NCBI GenBank assembly: GCA_947561585.1
Contig: CANNZV010000422.1
Coordinates: 248,994 to 312,993 of the forward strand
Direction: 5' to 3'
From: Caprella mutica
Lineage: Eukaryota; Arthropoda; Malacostraca; Amphipoda; Caprellidae
DNA: 64,000 nucleotides
This document shows, in pieces, positions 21,931 to 32,665 of this stretch. A model generated the notes under the pieces. The model was not told the origin of the DNA, did not search any database, and worked only from the letters and a program-made list of their open reading frames with translations. Within the stretch, counting starts at the first letter, position 1. Each line of letters starts with the position of its first letter. Made by a program: the position numbers and the translations under genes.

Positions 21931-24213
21931 AAGATGATATTTTCTTTAGTGTATCAGGGGATGAGAGTGCGAGTAGAGGAAGGCATTGCTGATGACTCAT
22001 AGAGAATAACATCGTGAGCAAAAAGTCTTAGTGAGATAAGAGCAATCCAACCCTCCACAGCCCTCTGTACTAATTTAAACACCATAAGAAAGTCATTTAA
22101 TTACACCAGCAACCTCTAATCAGTATCATATTACATGGAAACATCGCAAGAAACAGCTCCAGACTTATTTTAATTAGCCTTGAGTACGCACTAGTGGAGT
22201 AAAATAAAGTAAATACAAACTAAATGCAGTGTAAACAGCAAGAAGAGTGTTGGACTAGCGGCCTCTTAGTAACTAGGTAAAGTTAAATAAACCTAGACCA
22301 CCATAGCTATTATTCTTGACTGATACCATGACCAGCAGTGCCTTCTAACAGTTTGCTAACACATCAAAATGCCAAACACGGAGTAAATGTATGCACTGCA
22401 TCCATCATTTCACAACATTCAAATATTTACTGACAAACTCCAAGAGAAAAAGAGGCGATGAAACTGTAGCGTAGAGATTACCAGTCTAGACGTAGTAATG
22501 CGACTCAACGAAACTAACGTTGCAGCAAAGCAACTTGATAGTTATACTGATTTGCAAAGATGAAAAATAGGAAATATTCCTTACTCTACCAGTCTACCAT
22601 TTTCCTTATCTGCGTGAATTGAAAACTGCAAATACGAGTCACAAGTCTCGATGTAGACCACCAATGTTAAAATAATCATTTAGGTCACAATTCAGTTTCA
22701 GTGATCTATAAACTTAGTCCATACCACTCAAATCTATTCAGTTGTAGTTTGTACATTTCTAAGGTACTATTTAAGTAACTAGAATTAGACGGTACAACCG
22801 AAGAGTGAAGCACAATGCACTAGCCAACTAATCCTGTTGCACGCTCACTCTACATTGCGTATAGAATATGTACAACCATGCACCATTTCTTCCTGATGTC
22901 TGTAAGAGGCTTATGTACCTTAAAGTCTGACGACCTAGCACAGGTGCATGTCATATCAGAACAGGTATATTGTAATGATATCATAGTCGTGGCAATTGGT
23001 GTTGCCTAGCAAGCACTGGTTAGCTACAAACCTGTTCATGCTAACATTGCAGTCAAAAGCGTAAGTTAGGGTGTAGTCACTTTGTTACCGTGTCACTCTT
23101 TCCTACAAATCTCACTCATCATCACGAGTTAAAATTCCGTTTGTTTTTTCTAAGTCATTTGACCGAGAGTGACTGTCAAGACCATTCAGAATGGACATGG
23201 TTGAGGGAGGATTGAAACAGGCAGGTATATCAAAATTTATTTAATTTATCGTCAGACATAATGATCCAAGAGTATAACATTAAAATCACTTTAGGTCCTT
23301 CAAAATCCAGGTATCCTATGTTTATCGGGAGATAATCATAACTTATTGAAGTTTATCTGCTACGTAGATTAGTTCTTGAATGTTCTTCAAAAATCTTATA
23401 GCTGCTAAGTATGCAAAGGATACTTTATCATGATTACCATCATCAGGCAGTCAGTGTCTATACAAGGAATCTAAGATGCAAATCATGCAATGCACCTATA
23501 AAAAAAGAACACTTAAATTACATGCACCAAGCCAAGATGAAAATGAGCAGGGCAATTTAGTTTAAATTGCACCAGTAGATGACGGACAGGGGACAAGTTT
23601 TGATCATGTCTGGAGATAAGACTCTAAGGTAGCCTAGAACCACAATAAATGTAGTGAATCAAAATGACACTATACAGAGTATAGTAACATCATGTGACGA
23701 TTACTAACATTGCCTACATATTACTCTAATACTTATGATTCTACTGTATCTTTATTAAATTACAGTGATCCCCTTTCATAATTGACCAAGGCCATCGTCT
23801 AACTAATAATGTGATTCATAATCTTGTATAGTCACCAGATTTTAAGGGTTTTTAATTAGTTACATTTTTTGCGTTTTTAATTAGTTATTTTGTTTGTTGT
23901 TTCTCTAATAATTCGTTACGAAAAGTTATCACTAAGATTTATGGATTTAGCTGCATACGTACCCTGTTAAGACTGAAATTAGTGTTTCAGGGTACGACGC
24001 CCATACCCTAACTATGCGATGAAATATAAGGATCTAACTAAATTCTATTTTAAATGCGTCGTTCTGTTCAAAAACAATACACTTTTCACAAGTCATGTAT
24101 GTTATTTAAAATAACTGAAGAAATATGTAATCGTATCGATAGCAACAGTAAATTATCAGCGTATGACACAATAATTTAAAATTTCAATTGGTTCATTTTG
24201 CTAGAATTCAGTT
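21931..24213. other. 2.3-kb stretch without recognisable features
   Basis: Less AT-biased than the surrounding hairpin-rich DNA, but frames are broken every few dozen codons on both strands. I saw no splice-bounded coding segments, tRNA-like fold or tandem array. It may hold intronic or intergenic host sequence. Confidence 0.35.
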
Positions 24214-24562
24214 TCTCATCATTAGGTAACACTCTCATCACTAGGTAACACTCTCATCACTAGGCAACACATCACTAGGTAACACTCTCATCACCAGGCA
24301 AAACATCATTAGGTAACACATCACTATGTAACACTCTCATCACTAGACTACACATCATTAGGTAACACTTCACTAGGTAACACTTTAATCACTAGGTAAC
24401 GCATCACTAATTAATACTCTCATCCCTAGGTAACACTCTCATCACTAGGTAACACATCACTAGGAAACACTCTCATCACTAGGTAACACTCTCATCACTA
24501 GGCAACACTCTCATCACTAGGCAACACTCTCATCACTAGACAACACATCACTAGGTAACACT
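24214..24562. repeat. CATCACTAGGTAACACT array, irregular 13-22 bp units
   Basis: About 18-20 units of CATCACTAGGTAACACTCT with frequent loss of the CTCT segment, giving irregular spacing. GGCAACAC and AGACAACAC variants recur. Confidence 0.9.
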
Positions 24563-25024
24563 GAGCTTCAGAATCAAAGGGATAGCATCCTTTATCTCTT
24601 GACGTGTTCGGGACATGCTTGCAGACAGTCGCACATTGTACCTCTGTGCCGTACAGTAGTGTGGCCTATTAACATTCCGCAGCGAAACCTCTTGACATTT
24701 TATAACGAGCAATTAATGTACCGGATAGAGGAAGAGAACATCATTAGCTTTCAACTTCAATACTATGATATACTAATTAGAAAAGAGTATTCTAGTTATT
24801 TAAATCCTAAGGGTTTCCTCACTTCTACCGCCTTTTAACTAGTAATTAATTAAATGTGAGGTAGAGCTTTTCTTATTTACTGTGTTTGTTATTAATCACC
24901 TTTTTTACTGGTTCAATAAATCTATAAGCATGGTGTTCATAATATTTGGAATGAGGAATAATCAGATTGAGCTTTTTGGTTATATTCCGCCCAGTTAGTG
25001 CCATATGTAGTTGTTTTCAATCTT
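24563..25024. other. Spacer with a doubtful 79-codon open frame
   Basis: A plus-strand frame at 24599-24838 begins with a Cys-containing stretch and ends in AT-rich sequence. No motif is recognisable and I do not call it a gene. Confidence 0.25.
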
Positions 25025-25275
25025 AAGGGCCGTACACACGTAGGGTTTCTTAAGTCTATACACCAGACTTTTTGGTAAGCTCCTCCTACTTTTTCAACAA
25101 GAATATAAGAAAAAACGATATAATTATCGTTTTACCTGCAGGTATCATGGATACCAACTGAAAATAAATAATAATTATATCGTTTTTTCCTATATTCTCA
25201 AGGAAAAACTAGGAGGAGCTTAGCAAAAAGTCTGGTGTATAGACTTAAAAAACCCTACGTGTGTACGGCTCTTAA
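25025..25275. mobile_element. Family B hairpin element, complete (about 250 bp)
   Basis: The termini are GGGCCGTACACACGTAGGG and its reverse complement. The arms also share CTCCTCCTA and AAGTCTATACACCAGACTTT. The core keeps ACCTGCAGGTATCATGGATA, the same module as in family A, beside AACGATATAATTAT. No open frame, so a non-autonomous DNA element is likely. Confidence 0.9.
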
Positions 25276-25543
25276 TAGACTTGTAGCTAGCTACAAGATG
25301 TGTTAGTAAAAATACCATAAATCACTCAGGAAGTAACTATGCAATTCTGAAACATGAGACACAGAAACTGTAATTTAGTGCCGTGATGCTAACTATAGTG
25401 GCTACATTAATTCTACTTCCATTGTAATGGGAGTATTTAACATACTATGATGTCAAAACATTAATAACATCCTCTCTTTAGTTTATACTCTTTTCAATAA
25501 AGTATTTTGCAATACCATCCAATACAAAAACGATAGTTATTTA
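25276..25543. other. AT-rich spacer, nothing seen
   Basis: No supportable feature. Confidence 0.4.
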
Positions 25544-25737
25544 TAGGTAGGGTATCAAGTTCCGGGTTATCAATCGGTTCCACATTTTCGATCAAATAAG
25601 AAAAACAAATATAATTTTACATTCATATTTTAATTTTTAATTGGTATCCATGGATACTAAAATAAAAATATAATAAAAAAATATATATGATCGAAAATTT
25701 GGACTCAGCCGATAACTAGGAACTTACCCTACCTATA
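25544..25737. mobile_element. Family A element, TTTTCGATCA subtype
   Basis: The left terminus reads TATAGGTAGGG, the right terminus CCCTACCTATA. Internal arms are CACATTTTCGATCAAATAAG and ATATGATCGAAAATTTGG. The core GGTATCCATGGATAC is a shortened palindromic module. Confidence 0.85.
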
Positions 25738-26047
25738 AAGTAGATATATCAATTGCTAATTGGAAATATGAACTGATGGGCAGGTATGTAGAACAAGATG
25801 ATGGTCAGTACCTATCTATAGAGATTTATTGGAGTCTTGCACTTACCAGAGGAATTCGCTTGACCAATTATGTTGGTTTTATTTTTTCAAGAGATTACCC
25901 AAGTAATCCCCTGTCACCAGTGTTTATTCAACAGAGACCACTACAGAAATTAGCATAATCCAACCGATTTACTCAGAGCAACTAGCTATGCCATTAATTA
26001 AATCTCTGAACCCTATTGGCTATTTTTGTTTCCAAGCAATTTAAATC
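25738..26047. other. Spacer, no gene seen
   Basis: A 60-codon plus-strand frame (25776-25958) has no recognisable motif. Confidence 0.3.
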
Positions 26048-26213
26048 TAGAGTAACTTACGAATTGTAATAATATTATATTTTATTTCAATTGGTATCAA
26101 TGATACCAGTAGGTACCATGGATACCAATTGAAATAAATGTAAAATAATAATTAGCTACTAGGCTTATATCGTTTTACTAAAGATGTGAAACCGACCGAT
26201 AATACGTAACTTA
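26048..26213. mobile_element. Family A element, left arm deleted
   Basis: Left end AGAGTAACTTACGAATTG lacks the GGTCATATAAG part. The core has GGTATCAATGATACC and GGTACCATGGATACC. Right end AAAGATGTGAAACCGACCGA then TAATACGTAACTTA. Confidence 0.8.
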
Positions 26214-27049
26214 TTTAATATTAGTTACCTAGTTAAGAATTTAATAAAAGCTTGAGTCATAGAAATTTTATATTATAGTTAATTCATGTGCTCTACAACA
26301 TATTTAATTTTAACATATCTAATATAAAAACTAAAATAATTTCTAGAATTTAGAAAAAAATATATTTCAAGTCTGATAATTATTTTTTTAATTTTTAAAA
26401 TTAATTAGGAAAATATTAATATAATTTTAAATATATTACAAATAATTGACAAATATATTTTGTATCGAAATAAAGACTAATTATCATGTTAATCAACACA
26501 ACAAATTAAATTAATAAATTAAATAAAATTACCTACGATAATAAAAAATAATATTTTATACATGTTACAAAAGATGTGATATTGATACATATGTCACCTT
26601 CACCAAACTAATAAATCGTTATTAATCATCACAAATGAAGATCAAACATGAAATTAAAAACCACCTTCATAATAAATAAGCGAAAGTGATATTTGTTGAG
26701 TAGTGCGACAGAAAAAAGTAGTAATTATATGTAATAGTACATAAGTAGAATATAATTAGCTAGACTGGTAATCTTATGAAGAAAGTCTAAGTACATTTTA
26801 ATTAATTAAATAAATTGTATGTAGTAATTGTGGCTGAAAAGTCATGGATCATAGTTAGCAAGAGTAATAAATTCACTAATTAATCTACCTAACTAGTTAG
26901 AGAACACGACTGTTGTGTGAAACTAGTGTAAATTAATAATTACACTACCTAGTGTGTAGACGAGTAAAAACACCCACCGGACATAATCTAATTAAAAAGC
27001 GCCCGCCCCTTGCTTATTTATGAAACAAATTGAGTTTTTCATCTCCTTA
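26214..27049. other. Very AT-rich spacer
   Basis: No gene seen. Composition changes sharply at about 26995, where a GC-rich segment starts. Confidence 0.4.
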
Positions 27050-27212
27050 TTGTGTACGGCACACGACACCAGCCCCAGAGTGGAGGAGCGGACACAACCT
27101 ATCACCACCACTGCCGCCGAAAGACTGAAAAATTTCAACCGAGGAAACCGCTTGCAAAATCTTGTTATTTGGCGCCAGGAGAAATGTTGCTGATGAGCAA
27201 TAAGGTAAGTTA
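27050..27212 (+). other. GC-rich island, possible noncoding first exon
   Basis: A short island of mixed composition with GGAGGAGCGGACACAACC and CCACCACTGCCGCCGAAAG inside very AT-rich DNA. It ends at a strong donor-like sequence (GCAATAAG then GTAAGTTAGG, about 27203). This could be the first exon of a plus-strand gene whose body lies elsewhere. No reading frame or partner exon supports this, so it is only a candidate. Confidence 0.25.
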
Positions 27213-28061
27213 GGAGCTATTCCGAGTGACATCTTACGGCATGTTTACGCAATTACTCGACACTTGCATTCATTCTTGGTGTTAATTTGAAATTGTTGTG
27301 ATGGAACATGTAAAGCCATTGATGACTTGAAGTCATGCACCGTCGACATGGATGACAATCTGAATTCAATTATAGAGTGTAAACATACCATTCTAAAATG
27401 AACAACAATGATATGGCACTGAATTCGTTTCTTATTCAAATTAATAATATATTTACTTACATATGAGTTGCCAAGAAAGTATTATTTACATTGTGTTGGA
27501 AAATAACAAGAAAAAATACCTAAAATATTCAAAATTGGATTGATCAAATTATATGTATACTGAAAGTGTTATATTTTGATAATAAAGTTCAGAGTATTTC
27601 ATATTTATTTTATTTTCCATAAAATCTAATTAATATTCAATATAATAGCCTTTACATCATTTTTTATAGCTTCTATAACGTATATCTAATATTAAATTAT
27701 ATAATATACCTTTATAGGAAAAAAAAAACGTAAAGTATATGGATGAATGGACTTATCTTGCATAAATTGAATTACCTGTAATTCCTATAATTTTCAACTA
27801 TTTTATCAGTTCATACCTAGCGTTATAGAATTTATTTGTACAGTTTATACTTTCCTTAAGTTCCGGTATGAGACACTGTGACTTTATGAGCTAAATATTA
27901 TTGCCATGAGAAAACAATTAAACAGCTTTGTTTGCAATTCTGCTGGTATACACAATTATACATGATGCAGACGTAATGGCAGACAGAAGTATGTGTATGT
28001 GCAGATGAAGAAATTGTATTGACTACGAATGTGGTACGTAGTAAAATGAAGAGTTTCTTTG
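27213..28061. other. AT-rich spacer
   Basis: No supportable gene. If 27050-27212 is a first exon, this is its intron. Confidence 0.35.
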
Positions 28062-28380
28062 ATTATTGGACATATCCCCATTTTCGATCATATAGATTTT
28101 CTTATAAATATTTTAACTCGTTATTTTAATTAGTAACCATGATACCTGCAGGTATCATGGATACTAATTCCATCTTATCATCAGGTATCATGGATACTAA
28201 TTCCATGATATCCGCAGGTATCATGGATACTAATTCCATGATATCTGCAGGTATCATGGATACTAATTCCATGTTATCATCAGGTATCATGGATACTAAT
28301 TAAAATATTAGATATTTTTTCATATATAATATATTTGATCGAAAATGTTCAACCGACTGTTGTCTGGTAATTTACCTTAA
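28062..28380. mobile_element. Family A element with internally amplified core
   Basis: Left arm CCCCATTTTCGATCATATAG; right arm TATTTGATCGAAAATGTTCA then GGTAATTTACC. Between them the palindromic core has multiplied into a 33-bp array. Confidence 0.8.
28134..28305. repeat. 33-bp array of the GGTATCATGGATACTAATT module
   Basis: About five units, GGTATCATGGATACTAATTC followed by CATGATATCTGCA or CATCTTATCATCA. A caught-in-the-act example of a hairpin core becoming a tandem repeat. Confidence 0.9.
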
Positions 28381-28392
28381 TCTATTAATTTA

Positions 28393-28530
28393 GTAGGTGT
28401 TTAACGTCTGCTATGAAACCCAAGACCATATTTCTGATGTCAGAAAGAAATGTAACACAGTCAGACAAGAAAAAGGCGATGATATTCTTAACCACTCTGG
28501 TACACTCATGTATGCAGAAAAGCTACACAG
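28393..28530 (+). repeat. SINE-like repeat, 5' fragment, decayed
   Basis: TTTAACGTCTGCTATGAAAC, CCATATTTCTGATGTCAGAA and later TGCAGAAAAGCTAC match the fuller copy at 35945-36290. Confidence 0.65.
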
Positions 28531-28867
28531 TTATATTATGAATTGAAATATGGAGGATAAACTCTTTCCAAGCACATCTCATTCTTTTATATCAACATTA
28601 ATCTGAGAAATATTTGGAGATAATTTAATGATTATCAACATTAAATTAAATAATATGAAATTTGTTAATTAATTTCAATAAAGGCATTTCTCACAAATGT
28701 TCATTTTTCATTGAACGTGTTTTTAATTTTTGTCATTCGTTTAAATTAACCATAGTAGTTAAATCCATGTTTGAATGAACTTTCCTTAGGTGAAAAAAGG
28801 TTGGTAAACCGTAATGTAATTCGCAATTTTTTAATTTTGACTTTATCGAAATTAATTAGTGATACGT
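28531..28867. other. AT-rich spacer, nothing seen
   Basis: No supportable feature. Confidence 0.4.
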
Positions 28868-29033
28868 AGGGTTGTGACAATTTGCGTTTGAAATCATAGA
28901 TCCCAAAAATGTTATGACGGAGTGAATTAAAGAGTATTGAATCGTTTTAAACCAGCGGTATACAGTATCAGATATCATTTCGTCTATGATATTCGTAAGA
29001 TTTTTGATTTTAAATGCATATTGTCACAATCCT
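28868..29033. mobile_element. Family C hairpin element, second copy
   Basis: Left GGGTTGTGACAATTTGCG, right TGCATATTGTCACAATCCT. The internal AAACCAGCGGTATAC and TTCGTCTATGATATTC match 4896-5073. Confidence 0.85.
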
Positions 29034-29293
29034 GGTGATAAAGTATTACTACATTTAACTGTTAATAGATATTTAAATTGTTATTAATCCACCTAGTACA
29101 GTACGAAGACACAGATGGGCGATAACTATGTCCCAAACACTGCCGAGCACATTAGTATTGCTAGGATTATTTATTTATCTGACCTAGAAGTCAGTGACAG
29201 TTGTTTCATTCAATAATTCTTCAGCTGAAGTGCCAATGAGTAGGTTCTACTTAAAATATCTTAAAGGGTGAGGAAATAATAAATATCTGATAA

Positions 29294-29430
29294 GGTAGGT
29301 AAGTTCCAAGTTATCGGATAGTTTCACATTTTCGATCGTATAGAAGAAGGAAAATATTAAATAATTAATATTTAACTTTTGTTTTAATTGGTATCAATGA
29401 TAACGAGTTAAGTAAAAGTTTCTAATTAAA
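29294..29430. mobile_element. Family A element, left half only
   Basis: GGTAAGTTCCAAGTTATCGG, CACATTTTCGATCGTATAG, then GGTATCAATGATAAC. The right arm is missing. Confidence 0.7.
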
Positions 29431-32404
29431 ATTGTCGTGAACACGTACGCAGGATAGAAAGATAAATTTTAACTTAAAAAATACTAATATGATGTGATTA
29501 ACAAGCTTTACAGTGATGAAAAAGTAATAATAAATCAATATATATATATATTAGTTGTATGTAATTACCTACAATCAATGTCGTACGGTGTTTCATCATT
29601 TCAATTATCGAAGCGGAAACATATATTTGTTGTTCCCATCCAATGGAAGTGTATCATTGGACACTAGGTCTACTGTAATGGTGTAGAAAATTATTACCTA
29701 TATTTCATGGTACTTAAAAAAATAACAAAACTAAAACGCAATAAATAGTTAGAAGAAAATTTAGTAAAGAGTCACTGCATGAAGCTAATTTCACTACAAA
29801 TCATAGTTTTCTAATTTTCTATTATTTTCAAATCAAATCCTACAAATTCATTGTCGTGTACTCAGAAATTTTTTAAAATATCTTCAAGCATTAAAATTAG
29901 CTAGTAACATTTCTCTTAAGAAATGTGAATTAAGTAAACTATGAACAATTCAGTACGAATACACTTTTCTTCGACTGGTCCGGACTGTACACAGTACATT
30001 AGTTAAAATTTATTCTATTTAATAACATTAGCCTATTTATCAATGCAGAATTGATTTAAAATTTCAAAATCTGATACCTATTTAGGCTAGGTACCTAATA
30101 TAAATAGATACGATATGTTTGATCATCTAATAATTTCAAGGGTGCCTACCTATTACAGATCACAAATGATGTAGTTACCTGTTTAAAATTTAAATTATTG
30201 GATTAAATTATTTGTGTTATCGATAATTTACTATCCAACTGTAATTAGGTAGGTACCTACTTCTAACATATTGTCATTTGATAATGACAAATACCTATAG
30301 GCTATAACTTCCTGAGATATGAATCTGTTAGAACAACATTCAAATCTATAGCTAGATCTCAATGTAAATAGTTAATTCAAACAGGTTCTACATTATCTAG
30401 TATCTACATTGAAGATGCCAAGAACAGTAGCTACTTAGGCAATAGGTATACAACGACCACCTGCAACTAGTACCTATAATCAATGTAGACATTTATTATT
30501 GCTCCCTTAGCAAATAGTGAATGAATGTCCTGTACCACTAATTTATACCATATTTGTTTAATTCGATGAGTTGCAAAGACATTATCTTAGTACCTACCTA
30601 CCCGCCATGACTCATTCTTTTTCAACTAAGCAAGCCAATCCCTATTTTACGAGGCTGACAGTTATCTATGGGTGTACTGCGACTCTTAACAGTAAATACC
30701 CATGAAAAGCACCATCAAAAGTAATTAAATTAAAAATGCGCTTGTGTAACTTACTTGTTGATGCATGAGAATTGCGAGCACCTTTCACATGCTCCGTGTC
30801 CATATTTGTACTGACTTAATGGCGCCAAATCGCTTATCCCATGCAATGGTTATCATTTTTATGCGCTGATTTTTATGCAGATTAAAAAATTATATGAATT
30901 GGCACGATTTTGAAGTATGTGCTCTCAACTCATTCATTTCATTGTGCTGTAGACGTTCTACTTTCTATGATGAAGTAATTCATTTACAATTTGCATACGT
31001 GTCAAGTAAAAATTGTATATGTGTGTATTTGACAATAGGTGCTTGGTATATATAAGGATTGGTATAGAGAATTAGTTCAATCTATGTACCACGTTATATG
31101 CATAGCTACACGTAAAATAACAACCTTCTCGTGCGTGAAATTGATTGCTCACATCGGTACTAAGTGTTCGTAAATTACTCGGTAAAATTTTAATAAAAGA
31201 GAGTATAACTACAAGAACTGATATTTAATTTTTTGATTTACGAAATGTATGTATAATACATGTGATATCAATTACATAACATTAATATATTATATGATTT
31301 ACATCCTAAGGCTATTCATATGTTGCATATCTATAACAGAAGATGTGTTTACTAGTTTGGTATCGTCGTTCAAGCATATCTCGATATAATAATGGTACCT
31401 ATAGATCATCTATCCGTGATTACAAAAACGCTTTATATAGAATAAATTCTTTGATAAAGATCATGCATGCTGGATTTAACATTTTGATATTGATTATGAT
31501 CTTGTATAAGTTTTCCAGGAAAAATTTTCATGGAAACATTACAACGTTCATAGTTTTCAGTCTATTCAATGCTATTTCATTTTGTCTAGCAGGAAGAAAG
31601 GAAAATTAACTGTTAATATCTAAACGCTTCTTATCAGACTCTATATCTTGACATTTCGACAGAAAGATAACATTTCCACCCAAGAACAACAAGAACAACA
31701 ATAACATCTTCCACCGAAAGTTCAATGTTAAAGAGAACACAAATGCCAGAATTAAACTAGGTGCTACCTGAGCGTTGCAAGAGACTCTCTGTAACGGTTG
31801 TTAAATTTGCGCAAGAGGTAGGTTGCGGTTGAGGCTCCAAAGAAAGAAAAACATAGCTTTGTTATGACAAACAATGAACAGACCTAAGGTTTATTTCACT
31901 GACTGTATTAATTGTCCTTTGACCTTATTGCTTTTGGCAACGACTTGCAAACACAGTGTGAGATTTAAAACAGCTATAAATGAATTATTGGTATTATAAA
32001 GCACTAAATTGAGCAGGATCAAACATATGGCAAAATAATTGCATGTAACAATAGCAGCGACTCCACGGTAGTAGCAGCGGGGAAAGTTACTCATATGGTG
32101 TTAATTTTTTGTGGAAATAATTGCTCTTTAATAAGGAAGTAGGTTGTTAAAAATACTTATTAATCAAGAGTACCTACCTTTTTTTATACCTACCTAAATA
32201 TTTTAAACACACTAGTTTCTTATTAGAATTAATCAGTGATATTAATAGATTCATCCTGTATATTATTAAACATTACTGAACCATTACTACAAATATAGTG
32301 TACTTTAGAACAAATTCACAGATGCAGAAAAGCTACTCGGTGTATACGAGAATTGTTTTTATTCTACAATAATTAAATTAATTGCTCATACACAGTTTGA
32401 AGTT
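29431..32404. other. 3-kb stretch without a supportable gene
   Basis: Contains several TAGGTAGGTACCTAC palindromic tracts (30060-30260). At 31047-31056 a TATA-like TATATATAAG is followed about 30 bp later by AGTTCAATC, a possible promoter. An 88-codon plus-strand frame at 31343-31609 has one hydrophobic segment (about residues 45-57) and no recognisable domain. A fragment of the SINE-like repeat (GATGCAGAAAAGCTACTCGG) sits at about 32321. None of this is strong enough for a gene call. Confidence 0.3.
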
Positions 32405-32640
32405 TCATGGATGCAGAAAAGCTACTCCGTGAATGCAGTCACTTACAAAGGAATGTGACGAAAAGGGACACAAGCACCGGTGGCTCCACTCATGGACGGA
32501 AGAGGAAAATGAAGATGTAATTCATATTAAATGAAGCCTACGAGTCTACCTAACAACACAATCCAAATTACAACAGTTCGAGAACCAGTGGATACCACCT
32601 TCTTATCTTCACAACAGACAGCTTCAGGATAGAGTCCTCA
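32405..32640 (+). repeat. SINE-like repeat, middle and 3' end
   Basis: Begins ATGGATGCAGAAAAGCTACT, continues GTGACGAAAAGGGACACAAG, and ends CAGACAGCTTCAGGATAGAG as in 60372-60795. A 25/26-bp tandem array starts directly after it. Confidence 0.75.
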
Positions 32641-32665
32641 GAAACAAGAAGGTATCTATCTATTC

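Noticed and set aside
24599..24838. 79-codon frame after the CATCACTAGG array
   Set aside because: No motif, no splice or promoter support.
31343..31609. 88-codon frame downstream of the TATA-like motif
   Set aside because: A single hydrophobic segment and no recognisable domain; length is within chance for this region.
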